Source of the DNA: Ecdyonurus torrentis
Lineage: Eukaryota > Arthropoda > Insecta > Ephemeroptera > Heptageniidae
DNA length: 64,000 bases
Assembly: GCA_949318235.1 (NCBI GenBank)
Contig: OX439131.1
Coordinates: forward strand, 15,035,434 to 15,099,433
Direction: 5' to 3'
In this document: positions 37,031-52,176 of the stretch, one piece after another
Position numbering within the stretch: the first letter of the stretch is position 1
Layout: each line of letters begins with the position of its first letter
Program-made: the position numbers and the translations under genes
The notes under the pieces: generated by a model
The model's database searches: none
Seen by the model: only the letters and a program-made list of their open reading frames with translations
Told to the model about the DNA's origin: nothing

Positions 37031-39063
37031 ACACAAAACCTTAAGGGTTGTATTTAGATGGCTTGTATCTCAATATTGAAAAAGAAAACTTCAAAACTTT
37101 ATGATGCCATGTGAAAGTTAACAGTAACAGCTACCTATGATAAAATTTTCAGAACCCTTGAACATCACATAAGAGAGAAAATAATTACTGCAATTAACAT
37201 GGGCTCTTATGGGACTAAAACTTCAAAAAAAAAATCATAATATAAAATCTAGTATGGTGACTCCCCATTTTTTTACATTTTTGAAGATACCATATCCTAA
37301 TGTATCACCGTGCAAAATTTCACTTTTTCTTTCTTTACAATTTTTTAGTTTAATCCCGCAGTATCTGATTTCCCGCCTTTATCACGATTATAATATTTAA
37401 TTTTACTTTTCTTTTGTTAGGGCATTCTTTAATACCAATTATTTAATAACTTTATATAACAAACAAATTAGACAAAGTATTTTAACGTACAATCAATTTC
37501 AATGTTAAAACGTTGATTATTAACTTTGATTTATTAAAGTACTGTCCATATTAATATTTTGATTTGTTTGGGAATATTTCTATAGTATTAAAAAATTCGT
37601 AAAATCTCTATTATACCAAAAGTTAAAAACGATGAAAAAATTTCATTTCACTTATTTAAAAAAATCAGTAACCAATCACACACGGAATATATAAAATAAA
37701 ATACAAAGATAAATGTTCGTAAAATCAGAAACTTCAATATTATACATTTTTTTTTTAAACTTGCAATTTTTGTTATTTTATTCCATATGGGGTTGTTATA
37801 ACAAAATATATAAAAATAAAAATTCTACTCACGCATTTGATATTACACATCATGTATGAAGCAGCAATTTTTATTGTACATAATTTAATCGTAACTCAAA
37901 CTTTTTTTTAAACCACACATTTTTATAATATTATTGCAGTAAAGTGTATGTAATGCTAAAAATAATAAATGCACTTAATAATATGTTGTAAAAACAATAG
38001 CCTATAAAATTTATTATTTATGTATGAACCGTGATCATAAAATATAATTCTATTTTATTATTTAGATAATAATAAATCAATTTTTTTTTGTCAACATTGG
38101 TATAGTAAAATAATTTTGTTTACGAATTTCTAATAATGCATATTATAAAGCTATAATATGAGTTACGTTATGAGAGAGAAATAAAGAGAGAGCGAGAGAA
38201 CGAAAAAAAATAGGGTCATTACTGATATAAAAATGGTAATATCTTGTATAAAAAAAAAAGAAGAAGAGGGGAAAAGAGTTTGATATGACCCCTGAATGAT
38301 GATGTAGAAATAATATCTAACATCAGTGCAATATGTGTTTCATCTTTTTATTTTATATGAAAAATGAATACTTACGAACTGACATAGCAGTAATATTACG
38401 TAAAAACTGTTATTATATAATATAAAAGTTTTTTTTTTTCAGAGAAAATTATCTCATTTTTACATGGTATATTCATGTCGTGCAAAATCGCCATATGCAA
38501 TTGTTGTGTATCATAACATGTAGACAAGATTTTTTTAACACTTTTTTTTTTCTTCTTAGCATCTTATATAGTTTGTTTTTAAAAAAAATATATTTATGTA
38601 AAACTTGTCTTCCATATGCCTACCTTCTCTTCCCAAGCTTATATAACTTTTTTTTTCTCTTACAGTAAAGTTATACGATTTTATATTAGTCTAGAGGCAA
38701 GTTAAAGCATTGCGCTCACAAAATCTGATACCTGAAAGCGGCGTCTTCTTATAGTTTGCTTCTTATGTAACTTACTTTTTTTTTTTTTTCGTAAATATAT
38801 ATAAGAAACATACACGAGTAAAAGGAAGAAAATATATATATATGTAGAAGGAAAAAATAAAGAAGGGGATTTGGACATGAATTTTTTAAACAAATTTATT
38901 CTAAATACGAATTGCTTTTTACCAATTCATGATATGGCATATTTTATTTAAAATTTTGAACGTAAAAAAAGTTCTAGTTATATTTTTGATCAATATATTA
39001 TATGACGGTAAAAAAAAGGCAAATTACATACTATTTTATTTTAACGAGACTTTATATATATAC

Positions 39064-39069
<6 letters not shown>

Positions 39070-39154
<85 letters not shown>
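39070..39154. repeat. (TA)n microsatellite
   Basis: About 42 TA units followed by a T run. Confidence 0.98.
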
Positions 39155-39157
<3 letters not shown>

Positions 39158-39603
39158 TTTTTTTTTTTTTTATATAAAACATTTAGTATATTTTTGTTGT
39201 AATTGTTGTTTCAATCCTAAACGTCATGTATTAATATGGTAATAGTTTTTTTATATAACAACTACTATAACAATAATAATAAAAATAATTTTAGCATAAT
39301 TTTAGTTAGAATGTATCCTGCGAGATAGGCAACAATTCGGACACGCAATTTAAAAACAACAACAGCACAACCTTTATAATGTTACACGATATATTTTTTT
39401 TAATTAAAGTTGAAGTTTATACTTCATGTTTTTGCAAATTCTGCAAGATTGGTGAACTCTCGCCTTGTTTCCTGTGATTTAAAACGATAACTTCTATTTT
39501 ATTTAAGTTTTTTTTTTTCAAATGTGTTTACAGAACTTTCAACGATAATACTTTTTTTCTGATATATTTCTGCCAAATAAAAAATAATAATAAACTCCTA
39601 TAC

Positions 39604-39653
39604 TATATATATATATATATATATAATTTTTATATATATATATATACATATAA

Positions 39654-39743
<90 letters not shown>
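39604..39743. repeat. Compound (TA)n/(GA)n microsatellite
   Basis: Interrupted TA arrays (39604-39660), a clean TA array (about 39664-39720) and then 11 GA units to 39743. Confidence 0.97.
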
Positions 39744-40518
39744 GAAAAAATCATAATAGTAATTATAGTTTAAATTAAAATTTTGTTTTCAGTAGCTATA
39801 TTAGTTGTATAACTTGATAGAGATGCGCGTAATTTATTATCTACTTGTTGTTTTTTTCCACATTGTTTACAATAGAGAAGCAAAACCTCAAAAGAAATCT
39901 CTGAACATGGATGGTTGATGTTCATAGTAAATCCTGAAGAGATAAAAAAAAGTACAAGTATGAAGCAAGTCATGCATGATCTCAATTGAACCCTTTGTAC
40001 TCACGTACATTCATATATAAAAACCAAATCCATTTAAGTGACCATTTCAAATAACAAATAAAAAAAAACATATGAATAACATATTAGTATTGGTAGTTTG
40101 CTTTTATTACTCTATTTTATACTTTAAAGCATGTTGTATATGTATTTATTATTATTATTTTTTACATTTGTAAGCAATCTAATAAATTATTTCATTACTA
40201 TTAAATTATATATATTGATAAAAAATATATATATCAAAATAGAACTGTATGTTATAGATTAAAACCACGCAAATTGAATTTAGTCAATGTACCCAGAAAC
40301 AAAAAAAAAAGTTGTTTAATATATTTGGTAGTTGTTTTTATTTAAAAAAAAAATGTATATTATGTTATATTGTATTTTAATATAAAATTAAGTTAATTTT
40401 TTTTAATTATTCATGTTGAACAAAATAATAATAATAATAAATATTACAACAAATAAAATAATAAACATACATGTAATATTATTTACATACAGTACATAAA
40501 TAAGTTCTTTTGTTATTA

Positions 40519-40520
<2 letters not shown>

Positions 40521-40569
<49 letters not shown>
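40521..40569. repeat. (GA)n microsatellite
   Basis: About 24 GA units. Confidence 0.98.
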
Positions 40570-40572
<3 letters not shown>

Positions 40573-40754
40573 AAAATAGCCACTTGTAAAAAACAAAATG
40601 TATATACGTAGAGGCGTAACAAAAATATTGTACTGGTGCTCTACATCACACATTATATAATATGTATGTACTGTTGAGCATTTGCAAATGAAATCAATAG
40701 CGTGGAAATACGCGGGCGTTTTAAGGGGGTGGCGTATATGTTGGTGGGTGAGCC

Positions 40755-40901
<147 letters not shown>

Positions 40902-41508
40902 TGTGGATTTGCGGTACGACCAGTACCATACATTCAAGCATTTCGATTCACAATGTCCTATAACCAACCTATACTGTATATCCCATATTCACGTATATCA
41001 CTCTCCATACTGCAGTGTAAAAAAAAAAAAAAAAGGAGATTTGAAATATAAATACATATAAAAAAGTATATGGACGAGTTATATTGATAAACCATACAAA
41101 AGCAACCAGATTTATTACATTATGTATAAATATATATAAAAAGAAGATAGACTTGGGTTATGACAACGAAAAATGTTTATTGTTATTGAAATTATTTACT
41201 GAGAATATACGTTTTTTTCAAATATGCGATTCTATAACCTATTTAAACCTAACTATTTCTACATTTAAATATCATCTTTCTTGTATTTTATGAATATAAG
41301 TATAAAAAAAAAGAATAAACAATAATAAATTTCAATTTCGTTTAAAATTATGTTTCGATATAATATTGTGATTTTTTACGTATTGTATTTCAGGGTAAAA
41401 AAACGATAAAGAGAATTTCATCAATATTATCCTTTTGTATATGAATTGTTGTTATTTCTTTCTTTTGTCATAGCAAAATAAATGTCCACTGGGAAAAAAA
41501 CAAAACGT

Positions 41509-41522
41509 TTGTGACGTCACAA
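41509..41522. promoter_or_regulatory. Perfect palindrome around a CRE-like TGACGTCA
   Basis: TTGTGACGTCACAA is a perfect 14-bp palindrome containing the canonical cAMP-response element octamer. Since the same octamer recurs in palindromic MITEs of this window, it may be a MITE remnant rather than a promoter element. Confidence 0.35.
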
Positions 41523-41820
41523 GTTTCGTGATCATTCCAAGTTAATGCGACAGCTCTTGACAATATCAACTTTTAAACAAGAAAGAAAAAAAATGAGAGA
41601 AGTAAAAGAAGAAATATAGTAAAAATTTACGATCACAAAAATGAAGTTTTATTCGACAGAAAAAAAAAGTAAAGCACACAAACAAAAATTATTATGTTAT
41701 ATAACTTTTGTGAAACACATATAAAAAGAAAAGTTAAAAAGTAGACGAAAATCTAAAATGTATGGATAAAGAAAGAGAGAGAAAATAATATTTTTTTTTA
41801 TCGCGATTGTTTTCTTTTCA

Positions 41821-41992
41821 GTGGCGGCGACTTTCTGGCAGAGGTCATGAGACAATTGTGTGCCTTCAGTTTGGAGTCTCGTGGGGCAACTCAACAAAGA
41901 GAAAGAGAAGAAGAAAGCTTAGTTCTCGCGGGAGCACCAAGAGGAACAGCCGCAAGCAAGTGGACAGCCTGTACAGCCTTGCGCATATATAA
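41821..41992 (+). CDS. Exon-like island, possible 3'-terminal coding exon
   Basis: A strong acceptor (pyrimidine-rich TTGTTTTCTTTTCAG ending at 41820) is followed by about 170 bp that is markedly GC-richer than its surroundings. One frame runs from the acceptor to a stop at 41990-41992. It gives about 55 residues with a basic stretch KRKRRRK then SSRGSTKRNSRK, reminiscent of a nuclear-localisation segment, and a C-terminal VDSLYSLAHI. A second frame stays open longer (SGGDFLAEVMRQLCAFSLES, an acidic EREEES stretch, AGAPRG) into AT-rich sequence. I recognise no family in either and find no partner exon, so this is only a candidate. Confidence 0.3.
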
Positions 41993-42581
41993 CTCAATAA
42001 TATTATATAAGTCCTTACTTTTATAAATAATTAAATTTTCAATTAAAACAACTTAATTATATTAACCTAATCAGCTAATATTTAATTTGGTCACATCCAA
42101 ATTTTGAAAAAAAAAATTATTTTGATTTACATTTGGTGCAATCAGTGACATGAATGCATGATCACGTCAAACTTAACACAAAATTATAATGAATAAACAT
42201 ACAGCTTAAAATTATATATTTCAGCTAAAACATAGAAATAAACTATGTCCAGGCATACATATAGACATATAAATAATAGTACAATATTATTGAAGTATAT
42301 TACATTCATCAAACAGTTTTAATTTAAGATAATAATAATAATAACAAGAAGAAGTTTGTAACAAACACATAAGCTAGTTCTATAAACAACACGCAACTCT
42401 TGAGCCAGCTTCGAAAATGTTCCTTTGTTAAAAACATCTTATCATGACGTCATTACCTGTTTACTACGTTTATATTATGGTGGATCATTGTTATTTCTTC
42501 GTTTAGAACTTTGAACTTGATAAGAATGAACGAAACTTTACAACAAAAAAGTTCCATGCTCAACTGCGACTCACTTTCATC

Positions 42582-42630
42582 GGCTCAATAAAATAAGATC
42601 AACCAATGAATGTGTCTTATTTTGTTGGCC
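42582..42630. repeat. Imperfect inverted repeat
   Basis: GGCTCAATAAAATAAGA faces TCTTATTTTGTTGGCC across an 18-bp loop, 14-15 of 17 positions pairing. Confidence 0.5.
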
Positions 42631-42674
42631 AGCTAATCACTGTTAATGAGATTCACTATACTTTACAGAACGAT

Positions 42675-43030
42675 CTATAGCATGTTCACATTACAAGCGA
42701 CATTTTCAATGTGCAATGAATTTAATTTCAATAATATCTATTTAAAACTCATTTAATTTTTTTTTTTTTTAGAGTTTCCACGTTTTTTTTTTTTTTTTTT
42801 AGGCTGTTGTGGTGAATGCCGGGCTTTGTATTTAGGCCGTGACCGTTCCGCGTGTGCGGTTTTCATTGAACAAATTGAAAAGACAATGTCTTGACGGGAC
42901 TATAATATCGTAAAAGGTGTAGCACGAGAGCATAATATGATAATAAAAACAACAACATGGTCAACAACAACAACAACACAAACAATATTAAAAAAAAAAT
43001 GAAAATATGACACCGTGTGAACAGGCTATA
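42675..43030. mobile_element. Candidate MITE with TATAGCxTGTTCACA ends
   Basis: The left end TATAGCATGTTCACA pairs with TATAGCCTGTTCACA read on the minus strand from the right end. The interior has T-runs and a GC-richer block at about 42803-42860. Similar TTCACAC ends occur at 50424-50554. No target duplication was resolved and no coding capacity seen. Confidence 0.45.
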
Positions 43031-44998
<1,968 letters not shown>

Positions 44999-45000
44999 AT

Positions 45001-45070
45001 TATGTCAGAGGACCGTGTAAGTGGTTGTATACCGTTTGTGGCCTCTCAATAAAAACCATTTTTTATTATT
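45001..45070 (+). mobile_element. LINE-type 3' tail, second copy
   Basis: ATGTCAGAGGACCGTGTAAG then GTGGCCTCTCAATAAAAACC and a T-rich/ATT end, nearly identical to 6253-6326. Confidence 0.6.
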
Positions 45071-45340
45071 ACAACAATGAATAAGCAAATAAATGTATTA
45101 AAAATAACTTTTATCAAATAATATGTTAATAAAAGTCAGTTTGGTCTAGGTTGCAGATCACTATTATCATTAATTCATTATTAATTAATGATATTATCAT
45201 TAGACTTTATTAAAGAAAACAAAACATTGTTTTCCACTATTTATAAAATAAATCATTTTAGAATACTTTAAGTTCAATAAGACTATAAAAAGTAATTGAG
45301 AACATTAAAACCTGCATTAAAAGTGCTTTGCAGGAAACAT

Positions 45341-45370
45341 TAATATAAAAATATTATTTAAATCATAAAT

Positions 45371-45448
<78 letters not shown>

Positions 45449-45499
45449 TATATATCAGTATATATATTATTATATTAAAATATTATTTAAATCATATAT

Positions 45500-45547
<48 letters not shown>

Positions 45548-45560
45548 GTGTGTATATATA
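45341..45560 (+). repeat. Tandem duplication carrying (TA)n arrays
   Basis: The unit AATATTATTTAAATCATAXA then TTGTACATATATAT occurs at about 45348-45385 and again at about 45478-45510, each followed by a (TA)n array (45377-45445, 45508-45543). The phrase TTGTACATATATTG follows the second array. Confidence 0.8.
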
Positions 45561-45740
45561 TTGTACATATATTGTTAAAATCTGCTGAATTTTTTTATAT
45601 AGCATAAATATTGCTGCTTTGGAATTAAATAATTATGCTTTGAAACATATTTGTTATGCTGTCTAGCACTGATAATTCATTATTGCGGAAATCATATTGA
45701 TGTTGATGCTCTAATCTAATCAATATTAATAATGATAATT

Positions 45741-45794
45741 GATTTTTATTAAGAGTCCAAAAAAGGTACATACCCACTTACATGGTCCTCTGAC
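45741..45794 (-). mobile_element. LINE-type 3' tail, inverted third copy
   Basis: On the minus strand it reads GTCAGAGGACCATGTAAGTG then TACCTTTTTTGGACTCTTAA and TAAAAATC, a diverged copy of the tails at 6253 and 45001. It faces the 45001 copy across about 670 bp. Confidence 0.55.
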
Positions 45795-45995
45795 TTTTAA
45801 TTTAACAATAATCACATGTCAGAGTGTTTCATAATTTCAGTTTTACACAGTACATCTAATTATAGGTATATTTAGCATAATTAAACCTAATTAAACATAA
45901 TTAAATAGTTATAATTAAGTTAGCATATTTCTGTTGCATATTTTTTCTTTGTATAAAGGTTAAACTTACTATTGATGAAGAAAAAAGAAAGTCAA

Positions 45996-46340
45996 CTTAA
46001 AGGAATAGACCACAGAAAAACATAAGCATTTATATCAAAAAACACTTGATGGGATTTACATAAATAACTTTGGTTTGTCTCAAAACCCAACAGTAGCCCC
46101 GTAGCAGTGATCAGAAAATTCAATTTATGCAACCCGCACAACCTTTTCATACTAATTTTTGTATGTTTCTGACGTCATAAACATGAATTTTTACTCAAAT
46201 TGCATACTTTACAGTTTTGTCACGCTCTCTCGTGGGGTTATATTAACATTCTGGTAAAAATAGTCATCAGTTTTGAAGATTCCATTTTGTGTTTATTCAT
46301 TAAAAAGCAGAATTTGTTTTATATGGTCTATGGCTTTAAG
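45996..46340. mobile_element. MITE with CTTAAAG..ATAGACCA terminal repeats
   Basis: The left end CTTAAAGGAATAGACCA pairs with CTTAAAGCCATAGACCA read from the right end. The interior is partly GC-richer (GTAGCCCCGTAGC) and contains one perfect TGACGTCA (46170-46177). No protein. Confidence 0.6.
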
Positions 46341-46394
46341 AGCTGCTCATTGTAGGTTTTTCTTTATATACACTTTTGGTTTGATATTCTACGC

Positions 46395-46425
46395 ATGCTC
46401 AGTATATAAAACCGGAAGCGAGTGG
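46395..46425 (+). promoter_or_regulatory. Possible TATA-box core promoter
   Basis: GCATGCTCAGTATATAAAAC then CGGAAGCGAG: a good TATA box with GC-rich flanks, unusual here, about 55 bp beyond a MITE. No coding exon was found downstream. Confidence 0.2.
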
Positions 46426-47552
46426 AAGAAGGAAAAAAATCAGCAGCTCGTTTCTTTACACTTTAATACTGAATTTTATGTTTGTAAAATGTGGGGGCTG
46501 AAGAGAGAGAGAGAGATCCCAAAAATTTCAATAATGTAAACTCAATTTTGAATAAATTTAAATTGATAAATAATATACAATACTTAATTAACATAAAATA
46601 TAGCAATAATATGTGACAAATTTTGTATCATGTAAAGCTAATTAAATTTTAATATCAATGAAACATAATTTAATAAAATGTATATACATACATATATACT
46701 GTATATATACAAAACGAGAAATGTATAATATAAAACACAATAAGTACATTACCATTTCATTGTGTAATCATATTATTTTGGAGTTTCAAATCCTTGGGTT
46801 ATAATAAAGGTTAATAGCTTATGTATAACCGGTATATTGTACACACACTATAATATAGTATTAATAATATGACATTTTATGATGTAAAGTGGGCGTTTAC
46901 TATAGTTTAATATACTTTTGACATCATGAAGTCAAGCTATAGTATAATAATATTGGTGATGATTAGGCGTTAAGCTGCGACTTGGTTATTACTATGAGGG
47001 AGGGTTGAAAATAGGATCGTATATTTATTTGATCATTTTCATTGTTACGGATTTACAGTCATGTCAAAAATTATACACAAACTTAACATGTATTATATGA
47101 TTATGTATGCTTTATGATTCATGTTTTTTTTTGTAATTTGGTTTTGCTAAATAATTTTTAAATCAAATGTATTTATGAAAACAAATTGATAAATTCTTAC
47201 ACCCTATATAAACTTTTAGTATTAGTATGTAATTGTTTTAATTAAAAAATAATCTGTATTTCTGTACCCTTAAGCCAAGTTTAATAAATTGTTATAATTT
47301 CTTTATTGTAATAATTTAAACTTTTGAAAGTGGAAAATACTTTTATTATTATTAATGAGATTAAAAATGCATAAAATTAAGTCTGCATGTACGTTGCGTT
47401 TTTGTGATCAATTTGATTACATACATTCTTGGATTTTTTTTTATACAATTTAATTTATTGCGTGCTAAAAAATTCCTCCGTGTGAACCAGACTTTAAAAT
47501 AATTTCTTTGTATGCAAAACTGTGTTTTTATGTGTTGAAATTTCATGTGAAA

Positions 47553-47670
<118 letters not shown>

Positions 47671-48891
47671 ACTTCTCAATCTAATGAAAAAAAAGGTGCT
47701 GTTAAAATTGTTTTAAAAATTTTACCATATTTTTCAATGTTATTTGAGAAAACACAAGATAAGTTTAACCTTTACCAATGTCAATATTGTAATAGAGCGT
47801 ATTAAAACCTCTCCTGTAAAAATCAACTTTTAACAATCAATCTTAATAGTGCAGAATAGACGAAATAGAAACGAAGTCATTTAAATGCAAAAAAATTGAA
47901 CGTATAATGTAATTGACGACCTAAAATCAATTTTATAATACCAATCAGAAAATTAAGGAAGAAATAAATCAATTACCTTTATGTGAGAATGGATGAAATA
48001 ATATATTATGAAAGAAATCTTCAGAATTAGAGTAAAAACAATTTTATAACGACCGAATTTTGATATTTTTTATGACTCATAAAATGCAATTAAAAAAATA
48101 TATAATGATAATATTTAACAAATGCTTTTATTTTAAGTAGCTAAAGAATTTTATGGTTGATCACTGTAATTTTAATGGCTTTTCATCAGTTAATTGTATG
48201 TAATTTATTTGGCCGTTATAATTTTACCAATATAATGAGCAGAGTAATCATTATATGCATTGGAAATACTAAATAATAAAAAGTCTTTATTTCACACAAG
48301 TTGTCTCGTTAAAACAATTGAAGTGCACATAAAATGTACTTCACTTTATAGTTACATGTCTTGTTGTGCCTTATTATTATATTCTATATAATGTGAAACA
48401 CAGAACACACATACATAGAGAAAGTATCATTATAATAACATACTTTGTATATCTAACATGACTGTATAATTTTGTGGCAAATTTAATTCATGGAAGTAAA
48501 ATTTCACATTTACTATTTTCAACAATGAATTTCTCTAACGTACTGTACATATTTATAAAGTTTACCATGTATTAAATGAAGATTAATTTTATGTACTGCA
48601 TTTAATTTTCGTATGAGTTTATATGTTTTGTGGTAAAAAGGGGGAAAATAATTTGTTATACCTGAATCCTCCAAATTAAGAGAAAATTTATAGAGGTTAA
48701 AATGTAAATTGTATATAGAAGAAGAATATGCATTTTCAAATACATTTTAGAAAATAGTTCACTTTATTTATATATAAACTTGTTTTTAATTTGAAATTAA
48801 AGCTGTCTTGTTTATGTTTATCTTTTTCTGCATTCTCCCTTATTTTCAAATTTTGCCTCTTATGCTTATAGGTGTGTATGTATGCATAATT

Positions 48892-48894
<3 letters not shown>

Positions 48895-48975
<81 letters not shown>
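48895..48975. repeat. (TA)n microsatellite
   Basis: About 40 TA units. Confidence 0.98.
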
Positions 48976-48978
<3 letters not shown>

Positions 48979-50423
48979 GTATATTAATAAAATTAGAGAA
49001 AAAATAGACTTCTACACAAACAATACTTAAATTTTAATCAATGTTTTTTTTTTTGTTTTTTTTAGAAAATATGTTCATTAAATTTCAGAAAGATATAAAG
49101 ATGTTTATTAATACATTGCTACATTTGAGATATTATAAAGCTATTTTAATATTATATATTTTTGTATTGCGTCATATCTGCATTATGTTTAAAAGTAAGC
49201 AAGAAACTTTTCAAGCCTACAGCTCGTCTTTGCAAATTCAATTTTTAGAAATAAATAAACTCATTCTCAAGTAATGTAGTTTTCTTTTTTAACTTTAGCT
49301 TGGTGATAGTTGAAAAAGTTTCAAACTATTTCAACACATTTTAAAATATTTTTCTTACACAGTATAATACTTACAATTTTTTTAATGCGTTGGCATTTTC
49401 TTTAAAACTTAATAAAATAATAGCCATGCAGCACAATTTTTATATTGTAATAATAATAACGCAATTCTTTCGTAATATTCATGTTCTTACCATAAAAAAT
49501 ATTCTACAATGTGTGAAAATTGTGTAAGAAGCCAACCCTAAACTTATATTTCTCAAAGCAACATAAAAATGGAATCATAAAACTAAGACGAATATATCAA
49601 TATAATATCAACAGTAACAATAAAATAACGACTGTTGACAATCCCAAAGGAATTTTTAGTACAATAATATGTGTATGTTCACAAATATACACATTTATGT
49701 TTTATTTTATATTTATTGTTTTGTTTTTATATATATATTATATACATTTCCCAAAAGTACTATACTATTTGTATTGTAATGAAAATTGAAAAATTTTAAT
49801 AATAAAAATTGGAACTAGGGTATTGATGATAAATTGCTTTACAAGTGGTTATTTTATTTTATTTTTTCCCATTCGTATTATGTTATATTGTTTTTCTCAT
49901 ATATATAGTGGAAAAATTTACATAATAATATTTTCTTTCTATAAAATATGCGATGAAATTTAGTATTTCCAATGTAAGTAACAGTTTGTCATTCAAATAT
50001 ATTTATTTGAAATTCTCTAGGAATGTAATATTTTACAACGTACGTGTATATATAAGTTGCATTTTACATACAAATATTGTCTTTTATTTTCACATTTTTT
50101 TGTAATATTATTTATTGACGTATTGTGATATACATATACGTTTAAATAAAACCTTTTTACATCTTATTTGATCAATAAGCTGTCTTAATGTAAGCAGTAG
50201 ATGACTTATTTAATCCAAAGAGAATTCCCGTTGAAAAGTACTGCATGGTCAGCTGGAGACGTGTATTGCGAGTCATAATTACATTGATCAAATGGGCAAC
50301 AAAATATAACGTCCAAGATAAAATAAATTAAAAAGCAACAAAAAATTGAATAACGATATTCTCTTTGGTATACCTAAGCCATCTACTTATCTTATAGGCT
50401 GTCTAAGATTAGATGTAAATTAA

Positions 50424-50554
50424 GTCGTATTCACACAATGTAGTATATTTATTGTGCAATAACTTTTATTGCATGTTATCTCAATTTAAAAGCGTTACAT
50501 TCTCATACAAGACAAGCAAGTGACGTAAATATTATGCTTCGTGTGAAAAGGCCG
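50424..50554. mobile_element. Candidate small MITE with TTCACAC ends
   Basis: CGTATTCACACAATG at the left faces CGTGTGAAAAGGCCG at the right, whose reverse complement is CGGCCTTTTCACACG. The internal phrase TTGTGCAATAACTTTTATTG is locally symmetric. A short element of the TTCACAC-ended type, as at 42675-43030. Confidence 0.4.
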
Positions 50555-50959
50555 TTATATTAACTTGAAAGAACAATTTGTAATAAGTGTTTAACAAGAA
50601 AAGATAAAACCTTCAAAAATAAATAGTAAGGAAGAACAAAAATGCTGTCATTATATTTTAATTGTATATTTTATATCAAGCAGGACTTCGAAAAAGAAAG
50701 CTGTAAATTATCATTAAGACACAGTCGCGCGCATCTATAGATTTTAGAACTGAAGGATTAAAAATGCTATCAATATAATAATTAAATATTATCACAGACA
50801 TTCCTTTGATATCAAACTAACAAATGTATTAACTCGTTCATGTGTAATATTTTGAGTAAATCAACGTAATTTCATTGTTTCAATATTAAGAATACTATGT
50901 TGATTTTACGTATACGTCCATAGTGAAAGCTACTTAAAACTAAAATAACGTTGTAATGA

Positions 50960-51110
50960 TTGTCTTTGGAGTGACGAGAGATTTTGCGCGTGGTTGTACA
51001 CGTTAGTGTTGCAATGATTGCCGTGCTGTCCAGAAGAAACACACAAACAAGTGGACAACGACTCGAGATTTCGTGGTCACACTCCCTCGCGACAGACTTA
51101 CAGTTGTGGA
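50960..51110. other. GC-richer island, unassigned
   Basis: About 150 bp with several CG dinucleotides (TGCGCG, CTCGCG), open in more than one frame on the plus strand. No splice sites or family recognised; the downstream frames run into poly(T). Confidence 0.3.
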
Positions 51111-51111
51111 C

Positions 51112-51349
51112 TTTTTTTTTTTTTTTTTTTTGCTTTTACAACATACACTTTTTTTTTCATTATGAAATTCTTCTGCTTTTATTCGCGTCCCCTATCGCCT
51201 TTTTTTTTTTTTTTTTTTTTTTTACTCCCTCACTTTTTTTTAGCCACGTTTCACATCCCTCTCTCTTGATTGTTTTACGAGATGTTTATAGAAAAACATC
51301 AAAGTCTATATAAAATAATCCCGCACCCCGTTTTTTTTTTTTTTTTTTT
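51112..51349. repeat. Cluster of poly(T) tracts
   Basis: T runs at 51112-51131, 51200-51223 and 51331-51349 separated by unique sequence. Confidence 0.9.
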
Positions 51350-51554
51350 CTTGTCTTCCTATAACTTTTATCTCAACTAAAATAATATTTTTCATATAAA
51401 TAAAAACATTTTTTTCTTCATCTTTTCCCTCATATATTTCCCTCTCTTCTTAATCCTAGCTATATTTATTTAATATTCCTTTAGTGTAATCATAAGTTAT
51501 TTTTCATTACATTTTTTTTTATTAATTTTTATGCAACAAAAAGGAGTTAAAATT

Positions 51555-51557
<3 letters not shown>

Positions 51558-51633
<76 letters not shown>
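51558..51633. repeat. (TA)n microsatellite
   Basis: About 37 TA units. Confidence 0.98.
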
Positions 51634-51637
<4 letters not shown>

Positions 51638-51900
51638 TTTTTCTTTCTTATTTTTATTTGATGTAAGTTGATGCTAGCATAATAAGACTGTATATCTTGA
51701 GGAAAATTTTTTCATTAAAATTTTAAGACATATTTGTTAGGATGAAACTGGAGTAGAAGATTTGTGTTTACGTCAAGGCAACTTGATCTTCTCTGCTCTC
51801 TTACAATAACAATCAACCCTCGCGATTCCAATTATAAATCTGTCTGCCTCTATAGCTCACCAGCTTTACGAAGATCAGATTGCAGCTCATTCTACATAAC

Positions 51901-51903
<3 letters not shown>

Positions 51904-51934
<31 letters not shown>

Positions 51935-52176
51935 AATATTTTGTATATAAAAGTAAGCCTTCTTTAAACTACTTTTTTATATAAGTTAAAATTTAAATAG
52001 TAAATATGTTGAGATTTGAATGGATTATTAGATAAATCAGTATAATCAGGATAATAAAAAAAACATTTTTTTTCTTCTGAAAAACGATCTATAAAGATAA
52101 CAATAAACCATTTACCCAAGGTATTTGGAATTTTATTCCAAATATTTTGACGACTTAAAAATAAACTCCTCCACAC
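51904..52176 (-). mobile_element. Probable LINE 3'-end fragment with poly(A) tail, minus strand
   Basis: On the minus strand an open stretch of about 70 codons (52176 down to 51964) is followed at 30-60 bp by a 29-bp poly(A) (the T run at 51904-51932), the arrangement of a truncated retroposon. The peptide contains LFLSRQNIWNKIPNTL, which resembles the xxWNxxPxxL motif near the C-terminus of LINE reverse transcriptases (LWNQIPSEL in the 15-16 kb copy). Similarity is short, so identity is tentative. Confidence 0.4.

Noticed and set aside
37030..37450. LINE body upstream of the minus-strand tail at 37.0 kb
   Set aside because: No reverse-transcriptase motif readable in any minus-strand frame; only the tail is supported.
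46273..46539. 88-codon frame after the 46 kb MITE
   Set aside because: Starts inside the MITE and ends in a GA patch; no recognised motif.
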